NCBI RefSeq assembly: GCF_032854445.1
Contig: NC_088304.1
Location: forward strand, 2,976,001 to 3,040,000
Reading direction: 5' to 3'
Source of the DNA: Liolophura sinensis
Lineage: Eukaryota > Mollusca > Polyplacophora > Chitonida > Chitonidae
Length of the DNA: 64,000 nucleotides
The translations under genes and the position numbers were made by a program. The notes beneath the pieces were generated by a model. That model worked only from the letters and a program-made list of their open reading frames with translations, was not told the DNA's origin and did not search any database. Shown one piece after another: positions 35,985-46,709 of the stretch (positions are counted from its first letter, which is position 1; every line of letters starts with the position of its first letter).

Positions 35985-36900
35985 GACGAAGTCAACATGA
36001 TGCCTCACTCATGGTCAGATCGCAAATGGTGAAGTCAACATGAAGCATCACTCAGGATCAGATCACAAATGATGAAGTCAACATGATGCCTCACTCATGG
36101 TCAGATCACAAATGGTGAAGTCAACATGATGCCTCACTCATGGTCAGATCACATATGGTGAAGTCAACATGATGCCTCACTCAGGATCAGATCACAAATG
36201 ACGAAGTCAACATGAAGCATCACTCAGGATCAGATCACAAATGATGAAGTCAACATGATGCCTCACTCATGGTCAGATCACAAATGGTGAAGTCAACATG
36301 ATGCCTCACTCATGGTCAGATCACATATGGTGAAGTCAACATGATGCCTCACTCAGGATCAGATCACAAATGACGAAGTCAACATGAAGAATCACTCAGG
36401 ATCAGATCACAAATGACGAAGTCAACATGAAGCATAACTCAGGATCAGATCACAAATGACGAAGTCAGCATGATGCCTCACTCATGGTCAGGTCACAAAT
36501 GCTGAAGTCAACATGATGCCTCACTCATGATCAGATCACAGATGCTGAAGTCAACATGATGCCTCACTCATGGTCAGATCACAAATGGTGAAGTCAACAT
36601 GATGCCTCACTCATGGTCAGATCACAAATGGTGAAGTCAACATGATGCATCACTCAGGATAAGATCACAAATGATGAAGTAAACATTATGCCTCTGTCAG
36701 GCTCAGATCACAAATGGTGAAGTCAAGAATATAACTCAGTCAGGATCAGTTCACATGTGACGAAGTCAAGATTTTAACTTAGTCAGGATCAACTGACAAA
36801 TGTGCAAGTCAACGTAATGGCTCAATGAAGATCAGTTCATCAGTGATTAACAAAGTGAACATAGCCCATCCAAGAGAAGTTCACAAGTGAGAGGGCAACA
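35985..36900. repeat. 43-bp minisatellite in the leader of the GPCR gene, about 20 copies
   Basis: Units read 'gaagtcaacatgatgcctca' then 'ctcatggtcagatcacaaat' plus three bases. The array starts about 55 bases after a good splice acceptor (ttcttttcag, ending 35929) and continues, increasingly degenerate, to within about 100 bases of the receptor ATG with no further strong acceptor noticed. It therefore plausibly lies in the 5' UTR. Most units hold a short ATG-to-stop frame, such as MMPHSWSDHKW-stop or MKHHSGSDHK-stop. Confidence 0.9.
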
Positions 36901-36999
36901 TCTGAACTGACACGCTTGCGAAGAATATGGTTTACAGCACTATCTAGGTTTGGGGAGGAGACCAAGCCACGTCTCGTACCGCTTCAACTCAATCCCAAG

Positions 37000-38205
37000 A
37001 TGGCGGACAATTGCAGCAATGACCTATATCTTCACAATGCATCTCTCCTGGAAATGCTGGAGGAGGCCACGTTCTGGCAAATGGCGCCGGTCACAGCATA
37101 CATGGTAGTTATCATGGTGACAGGAATTGTGGGAAACAGTCTGGTATGCTACGTACACGGGCTGAAGATGAAAAAATCGACAGCTAACTCCTTCATTCTG
37201 TGGTTGGCTGTTCTCGACTTGACCACGTGCTCGATCGGGTTGCCAATGGAGACGTATGATCTCGTGAAACATTACACATTCGGGATGCCGATTTTTTGTA
37301 AGATTTTGCGGTTCATAGTTTATCTTACGACCGTAACCGCGGTAATCACTCTCGTGTTCATCGCCATCGACAGATACTGCAAAATCTGCCGGCCATTGAA
37401 ATCATCCCCAGTGCGCAGGTGCCGTGTTGTTGTTGTAGTGTCTCTAACCGTCGGCGCCTTGTTGTCATGGCCGGCATTGTTCCTTTTCGGAACGAAAATG
37501 ATAAAAACAGAATATGCAGGTTTGTGCGGAAAAGATTGCAGCATTGACGACTCCATGATAGGATCGAATGTGCCAAAAATTTACCTTTCCGTTTTAATGC
37601 TGGCGTTTTTCACCGGAGCTATAGTTCTGGTGGTTTTGTACACACTGATCGGTGTCCGAGTGTACAGGAGAAGTCAGTCGGTTATAGGAGAGCACGTGCA
37701 GTCGAGTATTATTCGTCCGCAAACCGGAAATAGGACAACTGGTTCACTCTCCTCGCCGACGCCAAAATCCCCAAATGAAGCTTCCCAAAAGCGAAGAATT
37801 GATAGCCAGTCTGCCCCAATGGATAAACGATATAAATTAGGTAGAACTGGGTTAATCTTCCTCACCATCACACTGGTTTTCATACTCAGTTTTCTGCCAA
37901 GCCTCGCTCTGATGACTGTGCGCGCCGTGCGAAGAGGTTTCACAGCCTCGCTTTCAGATGCGGAATTCACTTTGTACAGCTTCGGTCTGCGGACCTACTT
38001 CCTGAATAACGCTGTGAATTGTTTGATATACGGATTTCTCAACCCTTTGTTCAAGAAAGAGTGTGTTAAAATTGGTAGGAAGATAAAACTGTCTTTTGCG
38101 GCGGTCTGCTGTATGTCAAGGAGGAAAAACAGTCCAGCGAAGAAAGCCAGTGTGACCATCAGCAAATCTGACAATGTGACGGAAGAAAGTTTACAACGTG
38201 TTTAG
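37000..38205 (+). CDS. class A (rhodopsin-like) G-protein-coupled receptor, probable peptide receptor
   Basis: This is a single open frame of 401 codons. ATG 37000 (context aagATGG) is the first ATG in frame; the frame is open further left only through non-ATG codons. The N-terminus is short with two sequons (N4, N13). Seven hydrophobic helices lie at about 30-52, 63-83, 100-122, 141-163, 192-218, 284-306 and 325-345. Class A marks: N46 in TM1, D73 in TM2 (LAVLD), C100 at the top of TM3 with C176/C180 in loop 2, DRY at 124-126, W157 in TM4. TM6 has FLP where CWxP is usual, and TM7 has NCLIY (340-344) where NPxxY is usual. Loop 3 is about 60 residues, Ser- and Arg-rich. The tail has CC at 370-371, a possible palmitoylation site. 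The ligand is not predictable; overall it resembles lophotrochozoan neuropeptide-receptor-like orphans. It acts at the plasma membrane through G proteins. Confidence 0.93.
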   Translation: MADNCSNDLYLHNASLLEMLEEATFWQMAPVTAYMVVIMVTGIVGNSLVCYVHGLKMKKSTANSFILWLAVLDLTTCSIGLPMETYDLVKHYTFGMPIFCKILRFIVYLTTVTAVITLVFIAIDRYCKICRPLKSSPVRRCRVVVVVSLTVGALLSWPALFLFGTKMIKTEYAGLCGKDCSIDDSMIGSNVPKIYLSVLMLAFFTGAIVLVVLYTLIGVRVYRRSQSVIGEHVQSSIIRPQTGNRTTGSLSSPTPKSPNEASQKRRIDSQSAPMDKRYKLGRTGLIFLTITLVFILSFLPSLALMTVRAVRRGFTASLSDAEFTLYSFGLRTYFLNNAVNCLIYGFLNPLFKKECVKIGRKIKLSFAAVCCMSRRKNSPAKKASVTISKSDNVTEESLQRV

Positions 38206-38976
38206 CTCGATTCGTTATGTAAAGAGAAAAAATCTACAGACTGTGCACCGCGATTACTTAAGTAAGGTAAGAAAGTCTACAATATGTAGAGCTTAATAAC
38301 CCGTGTGACCAGAAAACTACAAACTGTTGAGGTAGAGCTCGAATGCATCGGTAACGGAAGAAATACTTCAACCAATATAGCTAGATTATTTGTCTCACGC
38401 AAGAAACTCTTGATACTGTGGAGCCGAATAACTCCAATAAGTCAACGACCTGTGGAGCTCTATTGCTTAAGTCACGGAAACAATTTTGGAAAGCGGTAAT
38501 GCAGATAACAGGAAAAAGTCTACAAACTGTTTAACGGCAGAAATTCTGTTTTTGTAACTCCAGGGTTTCGTTCCAATAACGAAGGGACAGTCAACAACCT
38601 GTCGATCAGCAGTGGAAATAATTAACATTGTGTGATCACTGGAGCTCAAAAATCCATTCCACAGTATTTACATTTAAAATTAGTTGCACGAAACGCTCAT
38701 AACGTTAGATACAAGTAACTAATTCCAATGTCGCCTTTCATGACTGGACCGGTTTCACGAAACGTTCGCAATGTTTCTAGCTGGAACACTACGTAAGATA
38801 ACGCAGGGGTTAGCACCGGCCACATGGGTTTAATTCCACGCGGACAATTTCACCAAAAAATAACAGTTCGAATCCTACCTTACATTTGGTATGCATTGAT
38901 TCCCGGAGTGGACCAAATTATGGGTATTTCACAGCAAGCATTGGTGAACCGTCTTTTAACAATAATCCAGCCGTTT
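38206..38976. other. 3' flank / probable 3' UTR of the GPCR
   Basis: Weakly repetitive: motifs such as 'aaagtctac' and 'tgtggagct' recur every 70-90 bases near 38230-38530. No exon is recognised. Confidence 0.45.
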
Positions 38977-39190
38977 AAACTTTTAAATCGAAAAATTTAA
39001 GTCAAACCAACGTCTGCCATGTTTTGAATTCGAACTTCCGCCAATCCCGGCAAGATACGTGTTGAATGTTCGTATTAGACAAACTGTTAACAACGAAATC
39101 CAAATTCTATAGTGCCCTAGCTTATGTCTGCGGAAGTTTGAATTCAAAACATGGCGGACGTTGGTTCGACTTGTTCGATTTAAAAGTTAA
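38977..39190. repeat. long inverted repeat (foldback / MITE-like)
   Basis: The left arm 38977-39042 and right arm 39129-39190 are inverted copies of about 62-66 bp with few mismatches (for example 'ccatgttttgaattcgaact' against its complement), around an 86-bp spacer. No coding capacity. The transcript of either strand would fold into a long hairpin. Confidence 0.8.
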
Positions 39191-39199
39191 AATGTTAGA

Positions 39200-39760
39200 T
39201 GCACGTAACTCGATCCTGTGTCGTCGTTGTGCCTTTTAAAGTAGCACTAGTCTGGAGAATCTCACATAACCCTGAATGCATGTGATTTTCATGCGTGTCG
39301 ACGTTGTGCCTTTTATTGTGAGATTATGTAGTTTCACAAAGTGCACGTGACTATCGTGTCGACGTTGCGCCTGTTAAAGGGACATTATGCTGCCTAAACA
39401 AAGTCAGGTAGACTTTCATGCATGTCGACATTATGCAGGAATCTCGCTTCACGAACTCAGCACGTGAGTAGCTAAGTTAAAGTCACGAGAGCTTTTTCAG
39501 ATCGGCGATGGCTGCATGTATAAATAGTTAATGTGTATGGAAATTGTTTAAGGCTTGGTTAAACACCTATTCTCAAGAACCACCCATATCGTTAAAAAAT
39601 GCGGGACTCTCTTGCGTGTGGACGTTATGCCTTTTCAGCAGGCTGGTTTCACGAAGTACTTGTAACGATACATGGACGTAACTCCCATGTCGACGTTACG
39701 CCTTTTGCAGGTGGCTGGTTTCACGAAGTACTTGTAACGATACATGGACGAATGATCATA
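39200..39760. repeat. degenerate tandem repeat with 'gtcgacgtt.cgccttt' motif
   Basis: Segments pairing 'tttcacgaagtacttgtaac' with 'atgtcgacgttacgcctttt' recur. The clearest pair is 39648-39689 and 39717-39748; weaker relatives extend left to about 38690. Confidence 0.6.
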
Positions 39761-39872
39761 TAATGGCCTGCGTTTCTGATCATCATGCATCAGTGTATGA
39801 ATGAATCATGTTCATGTTTTACACACATTACAGATTTCATTCTGACTCTTTGTATATTTTCTTGCTTGTAAT

Positions 39873-39878
39873 AATAAA
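39873..39878 (+). terminator. candidate polyadenylation signal AATAAA (GPCR side)
   Basis: AATAAA about 1.67 kb after the receptor stop. It could end a long 3' UTR, but there is no direct support. Confidence 0.25.
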
Positions 39879-40080
39879 AACAGTTTAAATCTTTTGCATA
39901 CTAGCCTATGTCTTTTGTTTCTCTACAGCTTCAGTAAAGGACTAATTTTCATGCGTTACTTGTGATGTTAATTTTGTAAATATCTTGAGTTTTCATGGAA
40001 AGCCTCTACCAGGTGAAAATGAAATCTTGTGTTATAAAGTTCTATCAACGGTTTAACCCATACTGTTATGTGAATGCGCT

Positions 40081-40102
40081 GGGGGGGCGGGGGGGGGGGG
40101 GG
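40081..40102. repeat. G-rich tract
   Basis: Runs of 7 and 14 G separated by one C; candidate quadruplex-forming tract. Confidence 0.8.
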
Positions 40103-40416
40103 TGCTAAATGCTTCCGCATTAGCAGTATGTTCATCGAAGACGTCATTTCCCAATATTCCGAACATTGGCGGAAAATATGCATAAAATAGAGGGGTCGTT
40201 AAGAAAAAGAATACACCTCAAAAATGATTTTTTTTCTTTGGCATATATTTCTCATTTTCCTTTTAAAACCATACTTTTCCGTTTGTAATACCTTTTCATG
40301 CATCCTTTAAAAAAATTGCGAAAACACCTGAATGGCGAGGTGTATTAGTTTCCTTTGCCTGGTTTAACCTTAACTCCCACATATAGATTGTTTGTTTATT
40401 TATTTGGGGTTTAGGG

Positions 40417-40640
40417 GGCCTCCGTGGCTCAGATAGATAGCGCGCTAGCGCAGCGCAATGATCCAGGAGCCTCTCACCAATGCGGTCGCTGTGAGTTCAA
40501 GTTTCCCGTAAGTGAGAAGGTCTGCAGCAACCTGCGAATGGTCAAGGGTTTCCTCCAGGCTCTGCCCGGTTTCCTCCCACCATAATGTTGGCCGCCGTCG
40601 CTTCGATTAATATTTCAGTCATATCATGACGGCGAATCTT
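40417..40640 (+). mobile_element. SINE-1 copy
   Basis: Head 'ggcctccgtggctcagatag' with 'gcgctagcgcagcg', box B-like 'gtgagttcaagttt', then 'ggtttcctcccaccataatg'. The 3' tail is replaced at about 40645-40780 by sequence resembling antisense SINE-2 ('agtgctgcctcact', 'cattatactgacac'). Confidence 0.85.
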
Positions 40641-41351
40641 GTAACAAACCGGATTTAATACCGACATATTTCTAGTGCTGCCTCACTAGAAAGCCATGCT
40701 GAAGGCACAACGCTCATCATTATACTGACACGTTACTCTCACGATGAGATACAAGCGAGGTAGCTCCAAGGTACCCGATTTTCAGATTTCGCGTGAATCG
40801 ACTTGGTTTGAACCTCAAATCCCGACCATACAGACCTGACGGACACCATACCTGTATATAATTCAGATGTCATTGAGTACATCGTAGAACATAAACCAAC
40901 ACTGGTGTTGAGACTGAAAAGACTCAACACATATACAGAGGCTCATTTTTGAGGTTGAAATTAGGTGTCGCATTAAAAAAGGGGAAAAAAGAAAAATCGA
41001 GATTCTGCGAATTTAATGCTATATGATGAATATATCAACATCAAAACAGGTAACACTTGGTTTCGTTCTGTACACTTATAAAATGGATCTGTTATACTTA
41101 ATAACTAGCAGAACTGTAAAGGTATTACCCTTTCATCCTCTGTCGTTCGGAAAATGAAAATAGAGCCAGGTTTCTTAATTAAACGGTTCTCAATTAGGAA
41201 TCATGAGTGAAGAGATTAACATCTTTGTTGAAGCTGTTTTGAGGGACGTTTGCTACACTGACGTTTTGTCTGACCGCAGTCACCACCAGTCTGTTTCAAA
41301 GTGAGAAAGTTTCCTTCATAGCGGCCCCACGGCGTTCCGTAAATCACTTCT

Positions 41352-41612
41352 TCATTCTTTACACAGGGTTTCGCACGTGGTACTGCAGTGATGCCTCATT
41401 TCACAATAATCACATCTACTGCTCAAACCAAACCAACAGGTCCAACCATCACAGTACGACTCATACGCGCATGCCCAGCAATATTTACATATGTTCCGTC
41501 CACCAATCGCCATGTCCCTTCTAATTTGAGCCTGATCTAGCCTGCTTTCCACCGCTTGACCAATGAACATGGCTGTAAGAAAGAGACAAAAAACTGTCAG
41601 CTTGACTGCCAT
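41352..41612 (-). CDS. small secreted ten-cysteine peptide precursor
   Basis: The frame is 86 codons with ATG at 41612-41610 and stop at 41354-41352. Residues 1-23 form a clear signal peptide (basic start, hydrophobic core LTVFCLFLTAMFIG, small residues before the cut near QAVES). A short basic segment with a dibasic RR (31-32) follows and may be a propeptide. The rest carries ten cysteines spaced C-x2-C-x2-C-x5-C-x4-C-x7-C-x2-C-x5-C-x3-C-x3-C, with several aromatic residues, and ends two residues after the last cysteine. Five disulfides are possible. The frame is open upstream of the ATG, so a longer form is formally possible, but the signal peptide fixes this start. Size and layout fit host-defence, venom-type or signalling peptides; I do not recognise the cysteine pattern. 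No intron seen. Confidence 0.72.
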   Translation of the reverse strand: MAVKLTVFCLFLTAMFIGQAVESRLDQAQIRRDMAIGGRNICKYCWACAYESYCDGWTCWFGLSSRCDYCEMRHHCSTTCETLCKE

Positions 41613-41840
41613 TGTGTTCACTTTGGCTTGGTGCTGTACTCTTTGCTGATGGCGAATGATTAGACTGGTCTGTTTCAAGCGTCCGGCTGAATCTGTTCCA
41701 GAGAAGTTGTTCTCACTAAAAGTGTGGTATCTTTTTTCAAATTTCAGACGCAGCAATTCTGACCGGATATCAGTGTGGCTCCGCGCTGTCCATTTGATCG
41801 CAGAATCCCAATACAAACTAGACGTATTACAACAACAGGC

Positions 41841-41847
41841 CTATATA
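41841..41847 (-). promoter_or_regulatory. candidate TATA box for the ten-cysteine peptide gene
   Basis: TATATAG on the minus strand, about 229 bases upstream of the ATG. A CACGTG hexamer (E-box) lies immediately further upstream at about 41852-41857. Initiation about 30 bases downstream would give a leader near 200 nt. Sequence match and position only. Confidence 0.35.
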
Positions 41848-41899
41848 CATTCACGTGGTTCACACGGGTTTGAGTCACAGCAATTGTGCACAAGCTTCA

Positions 41900-42880
41900 A
41901 GTGAGAGTCTCAGAGAAGAACAGAGTAGATCACTTCGTGTCAGGTCTCGTGTATAAACTGTGTACTTGAGTGCCAAAGCATCGGAATTCTCTCAGCTTTT
42001 ATCCACCAAGGTGAACTCTCCCACAAACATCGAGCCAACACCCACATCCTGGAGAGTGACCAGTCTCCTCCACGAACGATTGATTTATTCTCCACAATTC
42101 ATGTTGCTAGCCGTAGGCCGAACGATTTTCTAACTGTGGACGCACTGCATTCAACTCAGATGTAACAGTTTTAATGCCCTTATAGGCTTAAAGAACACAC
42201 ACGTCATCCGGTGTGGCGTGGACTTACCGGAACCGCAAGGGGTATGGCCGATTAAAACGGCACGGACACACAATCTGGATGGACTTAAAATGAAATGTGG
42301 ACGGCAGACTACGACAAACTGTTTTAGTAACACACCTCTCGCACACACTGCTTTTATTATCCTGTTAGCAGGAGAATATTATTTCTGGTATAAAAAGTAA
42401 AATTAAAATCATGAAAAAAGAGTGAACCCAATATATACCCAAACAAATATATTCCCATTTAGAAGACATAGATTACTTATTGACAGATATATTCCCATTT
42501 TTGTAGAAGGCAAAGATTACATATGGACTATTTGGTTACCATGGCAACTATGAGGCGTCGTCAAATACAACAAAACTGAAGTTGTAGCGACACGAAGTCA
42601 TGTCTGTCGATATAAAGTGGACATAAGGAAACCGGCAATCTGCATGTTTTCCATGGCAAGTGCAGAAATGGAATCGGCAATATTCTTACCATGGTATTCG
42701 CAGAAATGGACAAATATGAGGCACAGCCATGGCAGCATATTGTCTTCCCTGTATCCATGTATCCACAAAGAATTAAAACTGCACATGTGATGTTTGCAAT
42801 ATCAGTATATAGTGGTCACAAGGAAATTGGCAATCTGGTTACCATGGAATAGGAGATATTTTATTTATTTGACGAAATAA
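41900..42880. other. intergenic with weak internal repeats, no gene recognised
   Basis: Short duplications: 'atatattcccattt' at about 42448 and 42488, and 'aaggaaa.cggcaatctg' with 'accatgg' at about 42627-42700 and 42819-42847. No supported exon. Confidence 0.45.
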
Positions 42881-42975
42881 GCGGTATTTTATTTATGTGA
42901 TTGACGTTTTATGGCGTACTCAAGAATATTTCACTCATATAACGTGGGTCAGCATTATTGTGGGACCGGGGAGTA
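42880..42975 (-). mobile_element. SINE-1 3' fragment
   Basis: 'ttttatggcgtactcaagaa' with 'tatttcactcatataacg' and 'cagcattattgtgggac'; truncated. Confidence 0.7.
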
Positions 42976-43539
42976 TTGGAGATATAGTTTGTGAATAAAC
43001 ACTGGCAGACAGACGGACAGACGAACAATTCGCCACACCACAATAGGCTTACACCCCTTCTAATACTAATCGTATACATTAAAAGGGGGTGTATCTGTTA
43101 TATGCTTGGCTGTTATGCACCGTCTTGATTTCTTACTTCGCAGGCTTTCTTCGTTCTTTGGCGGTGTGTTTTGAACGTTGTCTGGAAAATCTGTCTTGCA
43201 CTTACTGACCGGGGACGTCCATGAATTATTCTTGATCATTTGCATACGAATGGTTAATATGATTACATCCCCAATAGATTATATAAGTATAAACTATGAT
43301 GAAAAGTGGAAAATATGTTATTCGTTCGAAATTGCCAAAAGGGGTTATCAGTTTCTTCTACCAATAATGTTTTTAGCTCTCAGAAAGGCGACGTCTTTCA
43401 CTGGAGCTGTAATAAATAAGATATCCCCTAAGAGGTTGCAGAGTTTCGATATTGATTCCCGATTCACCATTGGCTTGATAACGGTCTAAGAATAGAGACT
43501 GACCAGATCAAGGAGCTATGCGTCGACAGCATTTTCTTA

Positions 43540-43655
43540 ATCGGAAAGAACCTGCGGGTGGGCATGAGTTTCACCAAATTCAGCCCGGTTTCCTCTCAAC
43601 ATAATGCTGGCCACCGTTGCATAAATCTACTATTCTTGAGCACGGCTTAAAACGG
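43540..43655 (+). mobile_element. SINE-1 3' fragment
   Basis: 'acctgcgggtgg', 'cccggtttcctctcaacata', 'ctattcttgagcacggc'; head and tail missing. Confidence 0.65.
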
Positions 43656-43659
43656 AAAG

Positions 43660-44118
43660 ACGACTTCACTTTTTCGAAGGATTGGAGACAACCCTACACC
43701 GACTGGCTGAATTATTTGGCATTCATTATAATGCTGTCTCAATGAAACGCTATGTCGAAGACACACACATGTTGCCCAATTCGGTTAGTGGTTACACACC
43801 GAACCAATGCAGAGAAAGATCTATGATGGTCAGTTATAAAATATTTTAGCTTGACCATACCTGGAATATGTTCCCATAAAAGGGGTCCTATTAGGTAAAG
43901 ATAGGCAGATGATAGAACTGGATTTAGATAATATAGCCCCAATTCTAGCACGAGCCGTAAACGGTATAAGTATATGGGATCTGTAATACACCCCTCACGT
44001 GGTTTGTATACATATACACATATGCGATGTGCTATTTGTTTATGATGGGCGTATGTATACGTATATCGTAAAGGAATATAGCAATTTCTGTGAAGTGGGT
44101 AAGGACTTGCACTCACCG
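43660..44118. other. no gene recognised
   Basis: A 132-codon minus-strand frame (43739-44137) runs into the head of the adjacent SINE-1 and has no recognisable domain; not called. Confidence 0.4.
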
Positions 44119-44338
44119 CGGGACCTCCGTGGCTCATTAGGTTAGCGCGCTAGTGCAGAGTAATGACTCCAGTTGGCTCATGCTGGCTCTCCGGCCGAAC
44201 GTGGGAAGGTCTTCCAGCGACCTGCGGATGGTCGTGGGTTTCCCCCGTGTTGTGCCCGGTTTCCTCCCACGATTATGCTGGCGTATACGTAAAGTATTCT
44301 TAAGTGCGGCGTAAAACACGAACCAAGTAAGTCAAATA
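44119..44338 (+). mobile_element. SINE-1 copy
   Basis: Head 'gacctccgtggctcattagg' with 'gcgcgctagtgcag', body 'cctgcggatggtcgtgggtt' and 'ggtttcctcccacgattatg', 3' end 'cggcgtaaaacacgaacc'. An antisense SINE-1 head fragment ('cgcattggtgagaggcccct') follows directly at about 44340-44415, so two copies are nested or abutting. Confidence 0.85.
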
Positions 44339-44419
44339 ATTTGAACTCACCGCATTGGTGAGAGGCCCCTGGGCCAATGCGCCGCGCTGGCATGCTATCC
44401 ACCTCGGTCACAGATCTGA

Positions 44420-45161
44420 TTTCGAATACATGTACCGGTACGTAGGCCTACTCTGTGGTCACAGAAAAGTGGACGCGTCATTGGCAACATATATTATTTA
44501 TATCGTCAATTTAGTTCACTTTATATACAATGAAAACATTGTAATGCCTGCATTTAATTCAATAAAAAATATATGTATTGCACATGCACATGCACTCACG
44601 TTATGATGTGTGTAAGTGTTGGTAAATGTATTAACATATATTTGTTAAAGTTTTGGAAGTATCCTGTTCCTGTAATTCAATATACTGGTGATAGAAGATT
44701 GACTGGGTTTATGCGTTATTTATTTTTGTTATGTCTGTGTGATCTTATGTGTGAAAATGTAAGTATCTTGATGCAAAATGTAAGGGTTTAAGTAAGGTGT
44801 GACGCGTTTGCTTAAGGCGGCATGTAGGCCTGTCCTTTCTTTTGCTTTTTTTTTATTCCTTTCAAATAACTTATTCATACTTTTGGATTATTTTACGGGT
44901 AAAATTGTGACAAAGACAACGAATGTCACCTTAAGTCAGATGGTGAACTTATGAGGTGATTCAATTTTATTGTTCATCGTGTAGGCCTACATGTAAGCAT
45001 ATCCGATTCGGCATGAAGCCCCTTGCCGTATGTAGAGTAGTACTCTTTTGTAAAGGAGGTAAGAAAGTCAATACCTCATGGCGCAAAACTATGTGTTTAG
45101 AAAGTGAAAGAAGCGTGTTCATTTTGTTTCAGTCTTGAGCTCTTGAGTATTTTGACAAACC
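44420..45161. other. upstream region of the FKBP6-like gene
   Basis: No other gene is seen. The start codon at 45162 is preceded in frame by TGA only 9 bases upstream. No core promoter motif stands out. Confidence 0.4.
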
Positions 45162-46709
45162 ATGGCGACGGCGGCGGGATCACATAGAGTAAGTTAATCT
45201 GCAATACCTCAAGTGCATTCCATCTAACAAAATCACCGAGTATCAAAGGTCATTTGTAGTAGAAATTCGTAGACGTCGTGTGTTGATTTTTACTAGACAA
45301 CAATACGCCTACGTACTGTCTAACTCAGTCGTTCGAAATCGCTTATCTGTGAGCTTTTACTTTAATAGGAGTTGGTGAAGTTCATGTTGTTCTGTATACC
45401 ACGTGGTTGAGGATATGACACACGGTGGCCTAAAAAAGCCTTGATTTACGAAATTGAAATTAAATCCCTTTCCAGGCCTGAAAAGACTGGAAATTCAGTT
45501 TTTATTGTTAAGCTTGGAAAAGCCATGAATTTGAGAACCAAAAATAGAAATGTTAAATGCAAGCGTTCAGTTTTGACCAAGAGCTTTAATGACGTATGAT
45601 ATACATCAATATGTTTGCACAGATTGTAGGCCTGATGAAGTAGGTTATACAACTGTAACCAGCTTTGACGTTTTCTTAGTGAAGGGCGATACTATTCTTT
45701 GACACTTTGATTTCCTCAACCTACAATCCCAACTGTGGTTGCATGAGAATATCTTCTGAGTATGGCTTAAATAAGTAAATAAATAAAGTTGGTTCTACCC
45801 GACTCAGGATAAGGGAATAATACAAGTGCTGGTTGGACTGTGACTGGTTAGGGTCCTGTTATGTCTGGTGTCTTCAGCTTGTCTTTCCAGTGAAGCATAA
45901 CCATATAAAATATGTAAATATTATGAGGGTCCGATGACTGAAATTAAACTTATAACTAAATGCAATGAAATCAAGAAAATAATGGTTATCTTGGTCCAAT
46001 CCTGCAATTATTTTCCTGCAGCTCAATGATGGAATTTCTCTGAGAGACGTCCTGCATGGAGAAGGGGCGGAGTTTGAAGTGACGGATGAATTTGATGAAG
46101 ACGCAGATGACGGTGAGGAATAATTCACACTAAAGGGTGATGAACTATATGAAATGAATTAGATTAAATTAGTCAGATGGTTACTGATGTATAAAGAGGA
46201 ACTGGAACTTTGAGATTCCTTTGTCTTATTTCCTAAACTGTTCTTTCTTGTATATTGCCACAGTATTGCCATTCCAATTAGTTCGCTCACCTATGACGTA
46301 TACATTTTGGTTGCTTTTCAATCTCTAGGTTATGAGTTCAATCCCATTCTCATACAGGAACCGTAATGTTGAAATGTCCTCGAAACACCAATTATATACA
46401 TAAATAAACAAATATATAGCAGAAAATTCAGTAGCGCAGCGAGAACTATGTTAAAACAGATGTATCAACAAATCAAGTATGTCTGGTTTACAGATGTAGG
46501 TGACAGTGAAGGCTTCAGGCGGGAGGAAGTCTTCAAAAACCTGAGCTACCTGTGCTGTAACGATGTTGGTAACGATGAGAATGATCAGAGGTCGCCGTTT
46601 CAACACCTTGAAAGCAAGATGGAAAACGTCACAGAAGATGGTGGCGTTAAGAAAATGTTACTACAGCCAGGAAGTGGCAACCGTGTGCCTGAAAACTCAT
46701 TGGTAATAG
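45162..46709 (+). CDS. FKBP6: FKBP6-like exons 1-3: acidic N-terminal region
   Basis: Exon 1 (45162-45188) codes only MATAAGSHR. Exon 2 (46022-46112) has a short conserved-looking motif (GISLRDVLHGEG) and an acidic run (DEFDEDADD). Exon 3 (46494-46709) is charged, then enters the FKBP fold (GGVKKMLLQPGSG...VPENSLVI). Exon 1 ends in phase 0, exons 2 and 3 in phase 1. The duplicated 'start' of FKBP-type sequence (VLHGEG in exon 2, LLQPGSG in exon 3) may reflect a short N-terminal motif resembling the family's 'v.reGag' element. Confidence 0.88.

Noticed and set aside
36916-36999. 28-residue N-terminal extension of the GPCR
   Set aside because: The frame is open but begins at TTG, not ATG; the first ATG is at 37000 and has good context.
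38840-38885. tRNA gene suggested by 'agttcgaatcc' at about 38868
   Set aside because: No matching box A at the right distance and no cloverleaf could be drawn.
43178-43489. 103-codon plus-strand open frame
   Set aside because: No domain, no splice signals of note and no repeat of the pattern elsewhere; length within chance for AT-rich DNA.
43739-44137. 132-codon minus-strand open frame
   Set aside because: Starts inside a SINE-1 head and has no recognisable domain.
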